Shown here: positions 1 to 9,500 of the stretch, piece by piece
Layout: every line of letters starts with the position of its first letter
Numbering within the stretch: position 1 is the stretch's first letter
Origin: Cyclobacterium roseum
GTDB taxonomy: Bacteria > Bacteroidota > Bacteroidia > Cytophagales > Cyclobacteriaceae
Assembly (NCBI RefSeq): GCF_010119225.1
Contig: NZ_WNKF01000012.1
Location: 108,232-172,231, forward strand
Length of the DNA stretch: 64,000 nt
Direction: 5' to 3'
Made by a program: the position numbers and the translations under genes
Notes under the pieces: generated by a model
What the model was told of the DNA's origin: nothing
What the model saw: only the letters and a program-made list of their open reading frames with translations
The model's database searches: none

Positions 1-2
1 AA

Positions 3-272
3 AGTCTTTACAGCGCTTTGGAGAAGCAATCCATCCAACTGGATATTTCAGAGGCAGCGCTCAAAGTGCTTGCCCATAGGGGTTATCACCCCCGCTTTGG
101 TGCCAGGCCCCTGTCCGGCCTTATCAGAAAGGAACTGAGGAGACCCTTATCGAAGAAACTCATCGGTGGAGAACTGAAAGCCGGAGATACGATCCAGCTA
201 TTCCTGGACCATGATCAAAACCTGCAATGGAACATGCCTGCCCAGCGCCTGTTGAAAGCACCTGAAAAATAA
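3..272 (+). CDS. tssH: TssH/ClpV AAA+ ATPase, C-terminal end (partial)
   Basis: This is the last ~90 residues of a gene whose start lies before the window; the reading frame is open from base 3. The segment matches the C-terminal small domain of Clp/Hsp100 ATPases: a hydrophobic helix followed by G-Y-H-P-R-F-G-A-R-P-L, the conserved 'GxxPxxGARPL' signature, and a final G-E-L-K-A-G-D-T strand. In T6SS the ClpV ATPase disassembles the contracted TssB/TssC sheath in the cytoplasm so that its parts can be reused. Its position directly upstream of tssB and tssC supports tssH rather than housekeeping clpB. The ATPase sites themselves are outside the window. Confidence 0.85.
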   Translation, partial: SLYSALEKQSIQLDISEAALKVLAHRGYHPRFGARPLSGLIRKELRRPLSKKLIGGELKAGDTIQLFLDHDQNLQWNMPAQRLLKAPEK

Positions 273-360
273 ATAGAAAATTTACTGGGTTTTAGGGTAA
301 CAAACTAATGATCAGTGGATATAGCATAAGAAAGTAAACCATCACGAAAAGGAAATTATC

Positions 361-813
361 ATGGCAGTCGAAAAATACAGTATAGGCGGAACGGTTTTGG
401 AAAACGAGGCTTTTGAAGCCTTTGCCGATATTCCCCAAAACAGGGTGCTGCTGGCAGAAAAACTTTCAGCCGACACCCCCATTAAACCGGAAATAGTGAG
501 CGGGCTGACCAATATCGGCCAGGTGTTCGACCATTTCAAGCCCAAGGTGGAATTGGAAATGGAAACGGAGGAAGGGACCCAGCAAAAGGAAACCATGCAT
601 TTCAGAAACCTGGGAGATTTTGGCATTCGGGGGATCACCCCTCAAAGTAAGCTGCTCAATGACCTGACCCTGAAAAGGGAACAATACCTGAAAATCGTCA
701 AACAACTCAAGACCAACAAGCTGCTGAAGCAGGTGCTGGCTGACAAAGACCATAAGGATAATCTGATCGCCGCTTTAAATGCACTGGTGGCAGAGTTGGA
801 ATCCGCTGGATAA
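361..813 (+). CDS. tssB: TssB, small T6SS sheath subunit
   Basis: A 150-residue protein of the TssB/VipA family, which forms the contractile cytoplasmic sheath together with TssC. The central part has the family's conserved region around F-R-N-L-G-D-F-G (about residues 81-88) and the following helix with L-x-x-L-x-x-x-R-x-Q-Y-L. The length is a little short of the proteobacterial form, as in Bacteroidota T6SS(iii). The gene lies 88 bases after tssH and 37 bases before tssC, in operon-like order. The family call is firm; sheath function is inferred from family and context. Confidence 0.9.
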   Translation: MAVEKYSIGGTVLENEAFEAFADIPQNRVLLAEKLSADTPIKPEIVSGLTNIGQVFDHFKPKVELEMETEEGTQQKETMHFRNLGDFGIRGITPQSKLLNDLTLKREQYLKIVKQLKTNKLLKQVLADKDHKDNLIAALNALVAELESAG

Positions 814-850
814 CCCAACTATAACAAGCTTCACTTAAACCAATCAAACC

Positions 851-2209
851 ATGGATACTTCAACTTCTTCCTCATCAGCCCCACAAGCCGACTTGCGCCA
901 GCAGGAGCAAGCCCTTCAGACGGCCACCCATAACCTGGAAAAATTCGGCGGTTTCGACCTGCTGGAAACCATGATCGATGGGGTGCAAAATGTAAACCCA
1001 GACCGAAAAGCAAGAAAAAATATTTTCGTTTCGGAGCCCTCCAAACGTAATGAAAGGATTGAGCTAAAGAAAAAATTGGAATGGTGGGTACAGGTGCTGG
1101 GGAGTTCAGACGAAATCTCCGACATGATCCAGGCTTGTGAAGAAGCCGCTGAAAAATCAGAGGCCCTTTTAAAGAAAAACATGAAAAATGCCATCGTGCA
1201 GACCAAGGAGCTGGAAAGGTCCTATCGGTCAGTGGCACTGTTTTATAAAAATACGGAAAGTACCAAAGTCAAAAATATTTCGCTGATCAATGCAGAACCA
1301 GACCAGTTGAAGGACCTTGACAATACCCGTTTCATCGATGCCATTCACAACGAACTGGTGGAGAATTACGATCGGCTGGACCTACGAAACAACTACAGTT
1401 TGTTGATTCTTCCAGGCTATTTAGGTTCCAATATGGTCGTGGAAAAGTGGGCCAAGCTGGCCTATGAAAACAAGGTCTTAATGGTTACGGATTTTGAGAA
1501 CCTGGACCAGCCGGATGATGTGATGGAGCTCTTTGAAATTGCCAACCTGACAGGAGGGGATAATTTTCGCTCCAATACCATCATGACCTGCAACTGGCTG
1601 GTAGGCCGGGGCAGGTTCAGCGAGGTAGGTGAAGAAGATGACCTGCTGGTGCCACCAGCGGCCGCCCTGGGAGGGAAAATTTACAATACCCTGATGTCTC
1701 AGGTCACTGCCGGTAAGAAATTCGGCGGTATCAATGAGGTGGATGGGGTGAAATTTGACCTGAAAAAAAGTGAGATCGCCAAGCTTGAGAAATTGGGTCT
1801 GGTGCCCATGGTCAAGGAATATGGTAAGGTCATGGCCTTTTCGGCAAAGACCCTCTTCAATGGGGACAACCTGGGGCTTCAGACTTATTCTGTGGTGAGG
1901 GTTTTCGATTATGTGTCCAAGGTTATGATGGATTTCCTCAACCGCAGGGCATTTGAAAATTTTACCGCCAGCACCAGAAAAGAATTGATGGGACAGATCG
2001 TCAAGTTCCTGGACAGCATCACAGGCCCCACCAAACTGATAGAAAACTTCTCCATCAAGCGCTTCGAACAGGACCCGGTCCAGAAGGACCGAATTTACCT
2101 GGACATTCATATGAAGCCCTATTTTCCGGCTAAGTCCTTTTTGATCAAGTTGGACGGGCAAAAAGGCGATGATGGCACCGACTGGGACTCCGAATATGCC
2201 CAGCAATAA
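851..2209 (+). CDS. tssC: TssC, large T6SS sheath subunit
   Basis: A 452-residue TssC/VipB-type protein, the main structural subunit of the contractile sheath that wraps the Hcp tube. Around residues 160-210 it contains the typical domain start (I-H-N-E-L-V-E-N-Y followed by Y-S-L-L-I-L-P-G-Y-L) and it ends with a conserved segment rich in P-Y-F-P-A-K-S-F. The length is normal for the family. It follows tssB closely and precedes the tssD pair, which is the usual core order. No truncation or missing segment is visible. Confidence 0.92.
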   Translation: MDTSTSSSSAPQADLRQQEQALQTATHNLEKFGGFDLLETMIDGVQNVNPDRKARKNIFVSEPSKRNERIELKKKLEWWVQVLGSSDEISDMIQACEEAAEKSEALLKKNMKNAIVQTKELERSYRSVALFYKNTESTKVKNISLINAEPDQLKDLDNTRFIDAIHNELVENYDRLDLRNNYSLLILPGYLGSNMVVEKWAKLAYENKVLMVTDFENLDQPDDVMELFEIANLTGGDNFRSNTIMTCNWLVGRGRFSEVGEEDDLLVPPAAALGGKIYNTLMSQVTAGKKFGGINEVDGVKFDLKKSEIAKLEKLGLVPMVKEYGKVMAFSAKTLFNGDNLGLQTYSVVRVFDYVSKVMMDFLNRRAFENFTASTRKELMGQIVKFLDSITGPTKLIENFSIKRFEQDPVQKDRIYLDIHMKPYFPAKSFLIKLDGQKGDDGTDWDSEYAQQ

Positions 2210-2326
2210 TTGGTATGGCCGCCATGAGTTTCAATTCTTTTAAAAGGAACCAGTTGGGGATTTACAGGCCAATCACCTGTAGGGCCCAGGTTATATGTAA
2301 TCTTTTATCCATTAAAATCAAAAAAC

Positions 2327-2716
2327 ATGTCATTTAAAGCCAGATTAAAAGTGGCAGGTGCAGACCTGCCCGTATTGGACACTCATTATGAGTTAAAAAG
2401 GAATACCGATGCCACGGGTCGTCCCTCTGAGGATGTTCGGGGTGGTAAAATCACCATCACCGTAGAATCTACCGGGGAGACCCCATTTTTCGAATGGATG
2501 TGCAACAGCTTCGAAAGAAAGGATGGAACCATCACTTTCACCAAGCGGGACACGGATGCGACCATGAAAGAACTTACCTTCTCTGAGGCCTATATGGTTT
2601 CTTATTCGGAAAGTTTTGACAGCGAGAGTTCCAGGCCCGTCAGGGAAACGTTCACCATCAGTGCCAAAAGCATAAAATTGGGGAACGGCGAACACAAAAA
2701 CGAATGGCCGGTATAA
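2327..2716 (+). CDS. tssD: TssD (Hcp) T6SS tube protein, copy 1
   Basis: A 129-residue Hcp-like protein of the Bacteroidota TssD family, expected to stack as hexamers into the secreted inner tube. Markers are the start M-S-F-K-A, an N-T-D-A-T-G-R-P motif near residues 26-33, the G-G-K-I turn, F-E-W-M near the middle and the C-terminal N-E-W-P. It lies 117 bases after tssC and is followed directly by a strong intrinsic terminator. It could therefore be made at a higher level than the downstream genes, as expected for the most abundant component. A second, diverged copy starts 94 bases further on. Confidence 0.9.
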   Translation: MSFKARLKVAGADLPVLDTHYELKRNTDATGRPSEDVRGGKITITVESTGETPFFEWMCNSFERKDGTITFTKRDTDATMKELTFSEAYMVSYSESFDSESSRPVRETFTISAKSIKLGNGEHKNEWPV

Positions 2717-2725
2717 GCAGCAGGT

Positions 2726-2756
2726 AAGGGGGAAGGCAGCTTCCTTCCCCCTTTTT
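2726..2756 (+). terminator. Intrinsic terminator after tssD copy 1
   Basis: An 11-base perfect stem (AAGGGGGAAGG at 2726-2736 pairing with CCTTCCCCCTT at 2743-2753) with a 6-base loop leads into a T run. It sits 10 bases after the stop of the first tssD. It should end or attenuate transcription between the two tssD genes. Confidence 0.8.
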
Positions 2757-2810
2757 AAGTATTTGATTCAACCCTATCATCAAGTAAACTTATATTCAAC
2801 CTCCCCAATC

Positions 2811-3200
2811 ATGTCATTCCGAGCCATACTAAAAATAGACGGAGAAGAGTCCAAGGTGCTCCATTGCGCCTACGCTTTCCGTAAAATCACCGATGCCACG
2901 GGAAAACCCACCTCCATTCCACAGGGAGGCATGGTTTCCATCAAAATTGAAAGCAATGGCAAAACCAATTTTTACGATTGGATGATCAGTTCCACCCAGG
3001 TGAAAAGCGGTGACATCACCTTTTTCCGCAGGGACGAAATGAGCAAGCTTAAAACCCTGGAATTTATTGATGCCCATTGTATCCGATACCGGGAAACCTT
3101 TGATCATGAAGGGGAGAATCCGATGTTGGTCGAATTAAAACTCAGTGCCAGGGAATTGAAACTTAACGATTCCATATTCCAGAACAACTGGCCGGAATAA
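2811..3200 (+). CDS. tssD: TssD (Hcp) T6SS tube protein, copy 2
   Basis: A second 129-residue TssD. The frame is open from 2763, but the ATG at 2811 gives M-S-F-R-A-I-L-K, which aligns end to end with copy 1 at exactly the same length, so 2811 is taken as the start. Shared landmarks are T-D-A-T-G-K-P, Q-G-G, F-Y-D-W-M and the C-terminal N-N-W-P. The sequence is clearly diverged from copy 1, so this is an old duplication or a functional variant, perhaps matched to particular VgrG or effector cargo. It lies between a terminator and a block of palindromic repeats, so its transcription may differ from copy 1. Confidence 0.88.
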   Translation: MSFRAILKIDGEESKVLHCAYAFRKITDATGKPTSIPQGGMVSIKIESNGKTNFYDWMISSTQVKSGDITFFRRDEMSKLKTLEFIDAHCIRYRETFDHEGENPMLVELKLSARELKLNDSIFQNNWPE

Positions 3201-3208
3201 TAGGCTCC

Positions 3209-3430
3209 AAACCCTTGAGGTCTTTGAGACCTCGAGGGTTTAAACCTCTTTTGAATTAGACCTTCGAGGTTTTCTGAAGCTTCAAAGGATGGTCTGGGAC
3301 GATAAAGACCTTCGAGGTTTTTTGAAACCTCAAAGGTCAGGGTCTTCAAACCTTTGGGGTCTTTGAGACCCCGAAGGTTTTCATCATCAAGTTAAATAAG
3401 GCTCCAAGGTTTTTTGAAACCTCAAAGGTC
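3209..3430. repeat. Block of five related palindromic hairpin repeats
   Basis: Five imperfect inverted repeats of about 27-36 bases lie in tandem: 3209-3241, 3259-3294, 3307-3338, 3348-3380 and 3404-3430. They share the arms ACCTTCGAGGTTT / AAACCTCAAAGGT or close variants around a TTGA-type centre. The whole 248-base gap between tssD copy 2 and vgrG is made of them. They look like dispersed REP-type elements. They could fold in RNA and lower readthrough into vgrG, but no U tract follows them. Confidence 0.8.
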
Positions 3431-3448
3431 AGAACTTAAAACTTTATC

Positions 3449-5242
3449 ATGGCACAATTTGTAATCACCAGCATCGAAATCGATGGAAAGCCGCTGAAGC
3501 AGTTTTCTTCACTGAGCCTTAGCCAGGAGATTTCTGCGCACCATGCCTTTTCCCTGGTCTGTCCATCCGAAGCGGTGGATGGGGCCAAAGGGGCCGTCTT
3601 TGAAAAATCAAAGAATTGGGTGGGGGCTTCCATTTTGATCCAGGTGAAAGCAATTGGCCTTGCCGGCAGCCTGGAATTTGCCGGGTTGGTGACCCAGGTG
3701 GAGGCTTCCCGGTTTGCAGGCCATGCAGGAGACCTTATCATCAGTGGTTTTGGCCCTACCATTCTTATGGACAATGGCCCCCATTGTCAGACCTGGGAAA
3801 AAAAGGGCATCAAAGACATTGTAGGAGAGGTGCTCCAACCGTTTCCGCAGAACTTACTGAAAACCCAGCTGGACCCAGCCTTTTCGGATAAGCTGTCTTA
3901 CACAGTGCAATACCGGGAAACCGCCTGGCAATTTTTAAGGCGCCTCAGTGCCGACCATGGCGAATGGCTGTATTATGAGGGCACCAAATTGGTGCTGGGC
4001 CTGGAAAAGAAAGACAGCATCAGCCTGGTCTATGGCAACAGCCTGAACAGCTTCAACATGACCATGCAGGTAAAACCTGCCGGCTTTAAGATGATGGCCT
4101 ATGATTATATCAACCATGAGGTGTACAACGGCTCCCCCAGTGGCACGGCCGACAAAGCAGGCTTGAGTGATCTTGGGAAACATGCCTTGCAGAAAAGTGA
4201 AGCATTTTACACCGACCAGCCCAAACAATGGCACAACCATTTTCTGACCAGCAAAAAACAACTGGACGATCGGATTGCCACTCGGGCAGCCACCCAGAGC
4301 AGCAATATGGTGCGCATCAACGGCAACAGCAACCATCCGGGTGTGCAGGTGGGCGCCACCATCAAGGTGGGCGGAAAGAACGTCTTCAGCCTGGCCGATG
4401 AATCTTTTGGGGAATACACCATCATCTCCGTGAATCACCACTGTGACGGGCAGGGAAATTATTCCAACGATTTTACCGCCATCCCTGCAACGGTAAAAAT
4501 GCCGCCGGAAACAGCCTGTCCCGAACCCTACTGTGAAACCCAAAGTGCCCTGGTGACCGACAACCACGATGAGAAAGGCCTGGGCAGGGTAAGGGTAAAG
4601 TTCCACTGGATGGAAGGCAATGAAAAAAGCCCCTGGCTCCGCGTCACCAGCCCCCATGCCGGTGAAGGCAAAGGGATTTTTTTGATGCCCGAGGTAGGAG
4701 AGGAGGTAATTGTCGGCTTCGAGGGCGACAGCCCCACCAAGCCCTATGTGATCGGCAGTGTCTACCACGGCAAAGCCAAGTGCACCTTCAGCAACGGCGG
4801 CAACGATGTCAAGGCCTTTCAGAGCAAAAGTGGGAATAAACTGGTGCTGAATGATAAGGACAAAAGCGTAATGGTGGAGGATGCAGAGGGAAATAAGGTG
4901 ATGATTGATGGAAAGGGAAATATCAGTATTTCTTCCTCAGAGAGTATCAAACTCAGTTGTGGAGACGCTATTTTGGAAATGAAGAAGGATGGGACGATAT
5001 CCATCACCGGCAAGAAGGCAGTGGAGATCAAATCGGATTCCCTCATTAAGGCAGAGGCAAAGACGGTAGAGGCGAAAGCGGATCAGGAACTAAAAGTAAA
5101 TGGGGGAGCCAAAATCTCCATGAATAGCTCTGAAATAGAACAAACAGCGGACGTCGCTTTCAAAGTATCCGGTAAAATGGTAACTGTCGAAGGTGCGATG
5201 ATGACGGATATAAAAGGTGGTATGGTTCAATTAAACTGTTAA
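3449..5242 (+). CDS. vgrG: VgrG/TssI spike protein
   Basis: A 597-residue VgrG of the short Bacteroidota type. The N-terminal two thirds resemble the gp27-like/late-control-D fold. Residues about 360-440 are the gp5-like OB region, with G-L-G-R-V-R-V-K-F-H-W and S-P-W-L-R-V, and a P-E-V-G-E-E-V-I-V-G-F segment. The C-terminal ~130 residues are repetitive beta-prism sequence (alternating K-x-V-x-I patterns), with no extra effector domain. VgrG trimers form the spike that carries PAAR/Rhs effectors. Two bases separate it from the TPR gene and the Rhs gene follows, which marks a vgrG-adaptor-effector cassette. Confidence 0.92.
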   Translation: MAQFVITSIEIDGKPLKQFSSLSLSQEISAHHAFSLVCPSEAVDGAKGAVFEKSKNWVGASILIQVKAIGLAGSLEFAGLVTQVEASRFAGHAGDLIISGFGPTILMDNGPHCQTWEKKGIKDIVGEVLQPFPQNLLKTQLDPAFSDKLSYTVQYRETAWQFLRRLSADHGEWLYYEGTKLVLGLEKKDSISLVYGNSLNSFNMTMQVKPAGFKMMAYDYINHEVYNGSPSGTADKAGLSDLGKHALQKSEAFYTDQPKQWHNHFLTSKKQLDDRIATRAATQSSNMVRINGNSNHPGVQVGATIKVGGKNVFSLADESFGEYTIISVNHHCDGQGNYSNDFTAIPATVKMPPETACPEPYCETQSALVTDNHDEKGLGRVRVKFHWMEGNEKSPWLRVTSPHAGEGKGIFLMPEVGEEVIVGFEGDSPTKPYVIGSVYHGKAKCTFSNGGNDVKAFQSKSGNKLVLNDKDKSVMVEDAEGNKVMIDGKGNISISSSESIKLSCGDAILEMKKDGTISITGKKAVEIKSDSLIKAEAKTVEAKADQELKVNGGAKISMNSSEIEQTADVAFKVSGKMVTVEGAMMTDIKGGMVQLNC

Positions 5243-5244
5243 TC

Positions 5245-6591
5245 ATGAACGAACACAATCCCATAGCCCATTTAGTTACCAAACTTCAACAAACCTGGAT
5301 AAAGGAGGTTTCCTCCAACGAAGAACTGGCCTTGGTAAGATGGATGATTTCACCAGAAGAGGCCAGGCTTTACGAAGGATTTGTTCATTTGGAGTCCACT
5401 CCCCAGGGTGCCATTCCCGAAGTGTTTATTGTTTTGATGTGTCCTTTTGTTTCTAAGGGCAGCTTTACCCGGGATTTGATCCAAACCTGGGTGGAAATGG
5501 CTGAAAAGGACCAGAAAACCAAAGAAGCCCTGAATGCCCATGGAAACCCGTTTAATTGGGATACGACACCATTCAATATAGAAAAAACCGTAAAGGAAGA
5601 GGAAGCCAAATCGCTATTTTTCGAACTAATCGACTCCTTTAGAAAGGCGAGTGGTATAGAAGACACTTTGCTGAACGTGGTTTTGATGCCCTATCAGATT
5701 GCAGATATCCAGGCGTATGGTAAATGGTTGGAAGCCCTGTATTCAGCTGAGTTTCCAACTTATCTAAGATGCTGCATTTTTGACTTAAAAGAGGAACGAT
5801 TTTTTGATCCGTTGATGAAGCAATTGGATCCTACCTATGTCAAGACGCTCGACCCGGACCTGGATTATCAGGGTGCTGTGCAGCAGGTCATGCGGTCTGG
5901 TAATCCCAGTCAGCCCGGAGTCAAATTACAGCGCTACATCTATCAAATGTCACAGGCCACTGCCGCAAAAAACCTGGACAAATTAAACCAGCTGGGAACC
6001 TCCTGCCTGAAGGAAATGCGCAAGTCCCGGGAAAAAGTATTGTTGGCCACTGCCCATATCGCCTATGCGGGCATGTTGTTTCATTTCAAAGCCCACCTGC
6101 AGATTCAGGACCTGTTAAGGCAGGGGCTGAGCATCACCCAAAACGGAGCAAGAGAGGGGGATGTTACCTGTCAGGCCTTGGTGTTACAGTACTATAATTT
6201 TCTTGGTTCCAGTCAGCAATTGTCCAAAAAGTACCTTCCTGCCATTAATAGTTACCGAAAAGGGGCAGAAGCCGCTATTGAGGCAGGGCAGTATATGCAG
6301 GCAGTAAACAGTTTTCGATTGGCCATAGATTTGGCGAAGAAATACCAAGCCGAAGCTGTTCCTGAATTTTTGGAAAAAGCCTTTTCATTGAAGGACCACT
6401 TGAATGAAGACGAAATCAAATTGAGTGGATTTTTGATGCTGGCCAAGACCTATTGTGATTGGCATAAATACAAAGGTGAGCCGCAAAAAGCGGTTGAAGC
6501 GGACAACAACATGACATCACTTTTTGGTTCGTCCTGGAGAAGTATGGCAGAAGAACCGGTTCCTGAGGAATTCCAACCCAACTATGCCTAG
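5245..6591 (+). CDS. TPR-like protein between vgrG and rhs, probable effector adaptor
   Basis: A 448-residue soluble protein with no signal peptide or membrane segment. I do not recognise the N-terminal ~200 residues. From about residue 230 to the end there are helical pairs of the TPR/solenoid type, including an Y-L-P-A-I-N-S-Y-R-K-G-A-E-A-A block and a second with A-V-N-S-F-R-L-A-I-D-L-A. The gene starts 2 bases after the vgrG stop and ends 3 bases before rhs, so it is translated with both. In other T6SS the gene in this slot encodes a loading chaperone (DUF4123, DUF1795/Eag or DUF2169 families). This protein does not look like any of those, so an adaptor role is inferred from position only. 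Confidence 0.6.
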   Translation: MNEHNPIAHLVTKLQQTWIKEVSSNEELALVRWMISPEEARLYEGFVHLESTPQGAIPEVFIVLMCPFVSKGSFTRDLIQTWVEMAEKDQKTKEALNAHGNPFNWDTTPFNIEKTVKEEEAKSLFFELIDSFRKASGIEDTLLNVVLMPYQIADIQAYGKWLEALYSAEFPTYLRCCIFDLKEERFFDPLMKQLDPTYVKTLDPDLDYQGAVQQVMRSGNPSQPGVKLQRYIYQMSQATAAKNLDKLNQLGTSCLKEMRKSREKVLLATAHIAYAGMLFHFKAHLQIQDLLRQGLSITQNGAREGDVTCQALVLQYYNFLGSSQQLSKKYLPAINSYRKGAEAAIEAGQYMQAVNSFRLAIDLAKKYQAEAVPEFLEKAFSLKDHLNEDEIKLSGFLMLAKTYCDWHKYKGEPQKAVEADNNMTSLFGSSWRSMAEEPVPEEFQPNYA

Positions 6592-6594
6592 GCC

Positions 6595-9500
6595 ATGTTA
6601 CTCGCAAGCACCCATCAGGACATCATTATAGGGCTGGACATACATATTGTCATGGTTCCCAGCCCGGCAGGGCCTATACCCACCCCTTTGCCGCACCCCT
6701 TTATCGGTTTTGTGTTTGATCCGGCAGACTTGATTCCCATGTTGGGCGCCACGGTTTCTGTAAATTATAAATGCAGGGGTTGTAGCTTTACTACAGGCAT
6801 GTTGGGAACAATGAAGCATTTTCCCATGCCTCCCGGCGCTGCCTTTACCCCTAAGCCCATCGGTCATGATGCCTATAAGTTTTTTGGAAGCCTGCGGGTC
6901 AAGGCGGAGGGAAATCTTATTGGGGTATCTCCTTTTATGGTGATGTCATGCAGCGATGTGGGCATGCCGATGAGCATTACCCCTGGGAAAAACTTTAAAC
7001 CCGTACCCACCACTTATTTACCTACCTCCGCCTGTGTTCCCATACCTACCGGCAAACCGGTCATGGTAGGGGGACCCTATGTTCCGGACCTACAGGGATT
7101 GTTGATGGCCATTGTCATGTCTTTTGGTATGGGTTCTTTGATGAAGGGCGGAGGAAAGCTACTTAAAGGGGCTATGAACAAGGCCAAGGCAATGGGAAAG
7201 TGGATAAAAGAAAAAGGTATAGCATGGAACAAAAAATTAAGGGCAAAAAACACCAAATGGTCAAATAAAAAGGCCGATGTGTTGTGTAAATTTGGATTTG
7301 AACCGGTGGACCTCATTGCGGGAATCGTATTTTTCACGGCAGAAGATTTTGAAATTGCGGGGCCCTTTGCCCTGAAATGGGAGAGAAGCTATTACTCTGA
7401 TTCCACTGTGGTGGGTGCTTGCGGACATGGGATGCATACCAGCTATGACATAGGCTTGGAAGCGCATCCGAATGAGGGTTACGTGATGGTGACCTTACCC
7501 GATGGAAGACCGGCCATTTTTGAATGGCTGGCTGAGGAAAAGCAGTCCTTTTATAATGTCATGGAAAAGATGACCCTGACCCGAACCATCGATGGATTCG
7601 AGCTGAAGGATCATGATAAGAACATTACTTTTATTTTTGAGCAATCCGGTAAAGCCAATTTCAGACCTCTCCGAATTACTAACCTGCAGGGCTTTTCCAT
7701 TCAATACCGTTACGATAACCAAGGCAAATGGACAGGCCTGACAGATACTGTCGGTAGGGAAATTCACTTTGAGTTTTCGGATCAGGGATTTATTTCCCAT
7801 ATATATGCCACCTATAAAGGGTTGCGGAGGGAGTTGGTAGAGTATGCCTATAATGAGGCTGGGGATATGGTTCAGGTGAAGGATGCCTTGGGCAAGTCCA
7901 CGGACATTCGGTACGAGAATCACCTGATGGTGGAAAAGAAGGACCGCAACGGGGATATTTTTTACTGGGAATACGAGGGGGAAGGCAGGGAAGCCAGGTG
8001 CGTGCATACCTGGGGAGATAAGGGCCTTATGGAAGGTTGGATCAACTATGGGGACGGCTGCAATGAAGTGACCAATTCCTTAGGCGAAACCAGCCTTTAT
8101 TATTTCGATGAAAACAACCTGTGTACCAAAATGGTCGACCCCCTGGGCAATGTCAAGGAGTTTATCTATACGGAAGACATGAAACTGTACAGGGAGGTGG
8201 ATGAGGAAGGCCTGATTACGGGGTTTACCTATGATGATCAGGGCAACCTTACTTCCCTCCGGAAACCAGATGGGGCCACTCAGCATTATCTATATGATAA
8301 AGAGCAAAAGCCTCAGGCCGTGATCAGCGAGAGCGGAAAACAAACCTTGTATACCTATACGGCGGATCAGTTGATCAAAACCATGTCCTATCCGGACGGA
8401 AGGTTGGCAGAACTGAGCTACAATGAAAACAAGCAGCTGTCTCTTTTGCAAACCAGTGATGGAGAAGTATTAAAGTTTTATTATGATGGCGACCACAACC
8501 TGATAAAAATGGTGCTACCGGGTGGTAGCGAACAGCAATGGCAATACGATCCCTGGGGAAGGTGTGTCGCCGAAATCAATCCCGAGGGACAAAGCAAAAC
8601 CTATGAATTTGACCCCCTTGACCGGGTCATTCAGATCAAAGAACCGGATGGCAACAAGGTAGCCCTGTCTTACGATGCCTATGATGAATTGGTGCAGGTA
8701 CGGGACAAGCAAAGAAAGGTAGATTTTGTCTACAATGCGCTGGGCAGCATGGTCAGAAGGGTGGAGGCCGGCAGTGCCATATCTTTTCATTACGATGGCC
8801 AGAATAGGTTGACCGGACTGAGAAACGAGCACAGTGAGTGGTACCGGTTTGTGCTGGATCCTATGGGAAGGGTGGCAGAGGAAATAGGCTTTGACGGACT
8901 CCAAAGATCCTACCTTAGGGACAGGGCCGGCAAGGTGCTCCGCATCAACAGTCCCGGAGACCGCTGGACAGATTACGAATACGACCTGAATGGACAGGTA
9001 ATCCGCAGCGAGTATTCGGATGGAAGTTGGGAGGCCTATGGCTATGACCGGGAAGGCCTGTTGATAGAAGCCGTCAACGGAAACAGCCAGGTAGTCTTTG
9101 TTCGGGACAAGTCCGGGCGTGTGATTCAGGAGATCCAGGATGGACACCTCGTGGAAAGCGGGTACAACGAAAAGGGATATAGAACAACGGTTAGCAGCAG
9201 TTTGGGTGCCGATATCCGGACCGAATGGGATGCTGCAGGCAGCGTAAAGCAAATGAATGCCCGCCATGCTGAAAGCGGGGAGGATTGGGAAGCCCTACTG
9301 ACCCATAACCACCTCGGCCAGGAGCGGACACGGAAGATAGGGGCGCTGGAAAATGAATTTACCTATGACAAGGCTGGCCGGGTGGCAGGACAACGAACCT
9401 CTGGCAGGGGCAGCACCCACTTTCACAAAAGGTACCATTGGGGGATCAATGACAAGCTTCGGCGCATCCATGATTTGATGGACCACAGCTGGCAGGCCTT

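Noticed and set aside
1478..2206. Long minus-strand open frame inside tssC
   Set aside because: Antisense to conserved TssC coding sequence, no recognisable protein features.
3209..3430. Regular repeats that could be a CRISPR array
   Set aside because: The repeats are imperfect palindromes of differing length with 9-25 base gaps instead of uniform unique spacers, and no cas gene is near.
3935..4768. Long minus-strand open frame inside vgrG
   Set aside because: It is the complement shadow of a well-supported VgrG gene; the translation has low-complexity His/Gly/Val composition without domains.
8515..9267. Long minus-strand open frame inside rhs
   Set aside because: Produced by the YD-repeat codon pattern read backwards; no protein family features.
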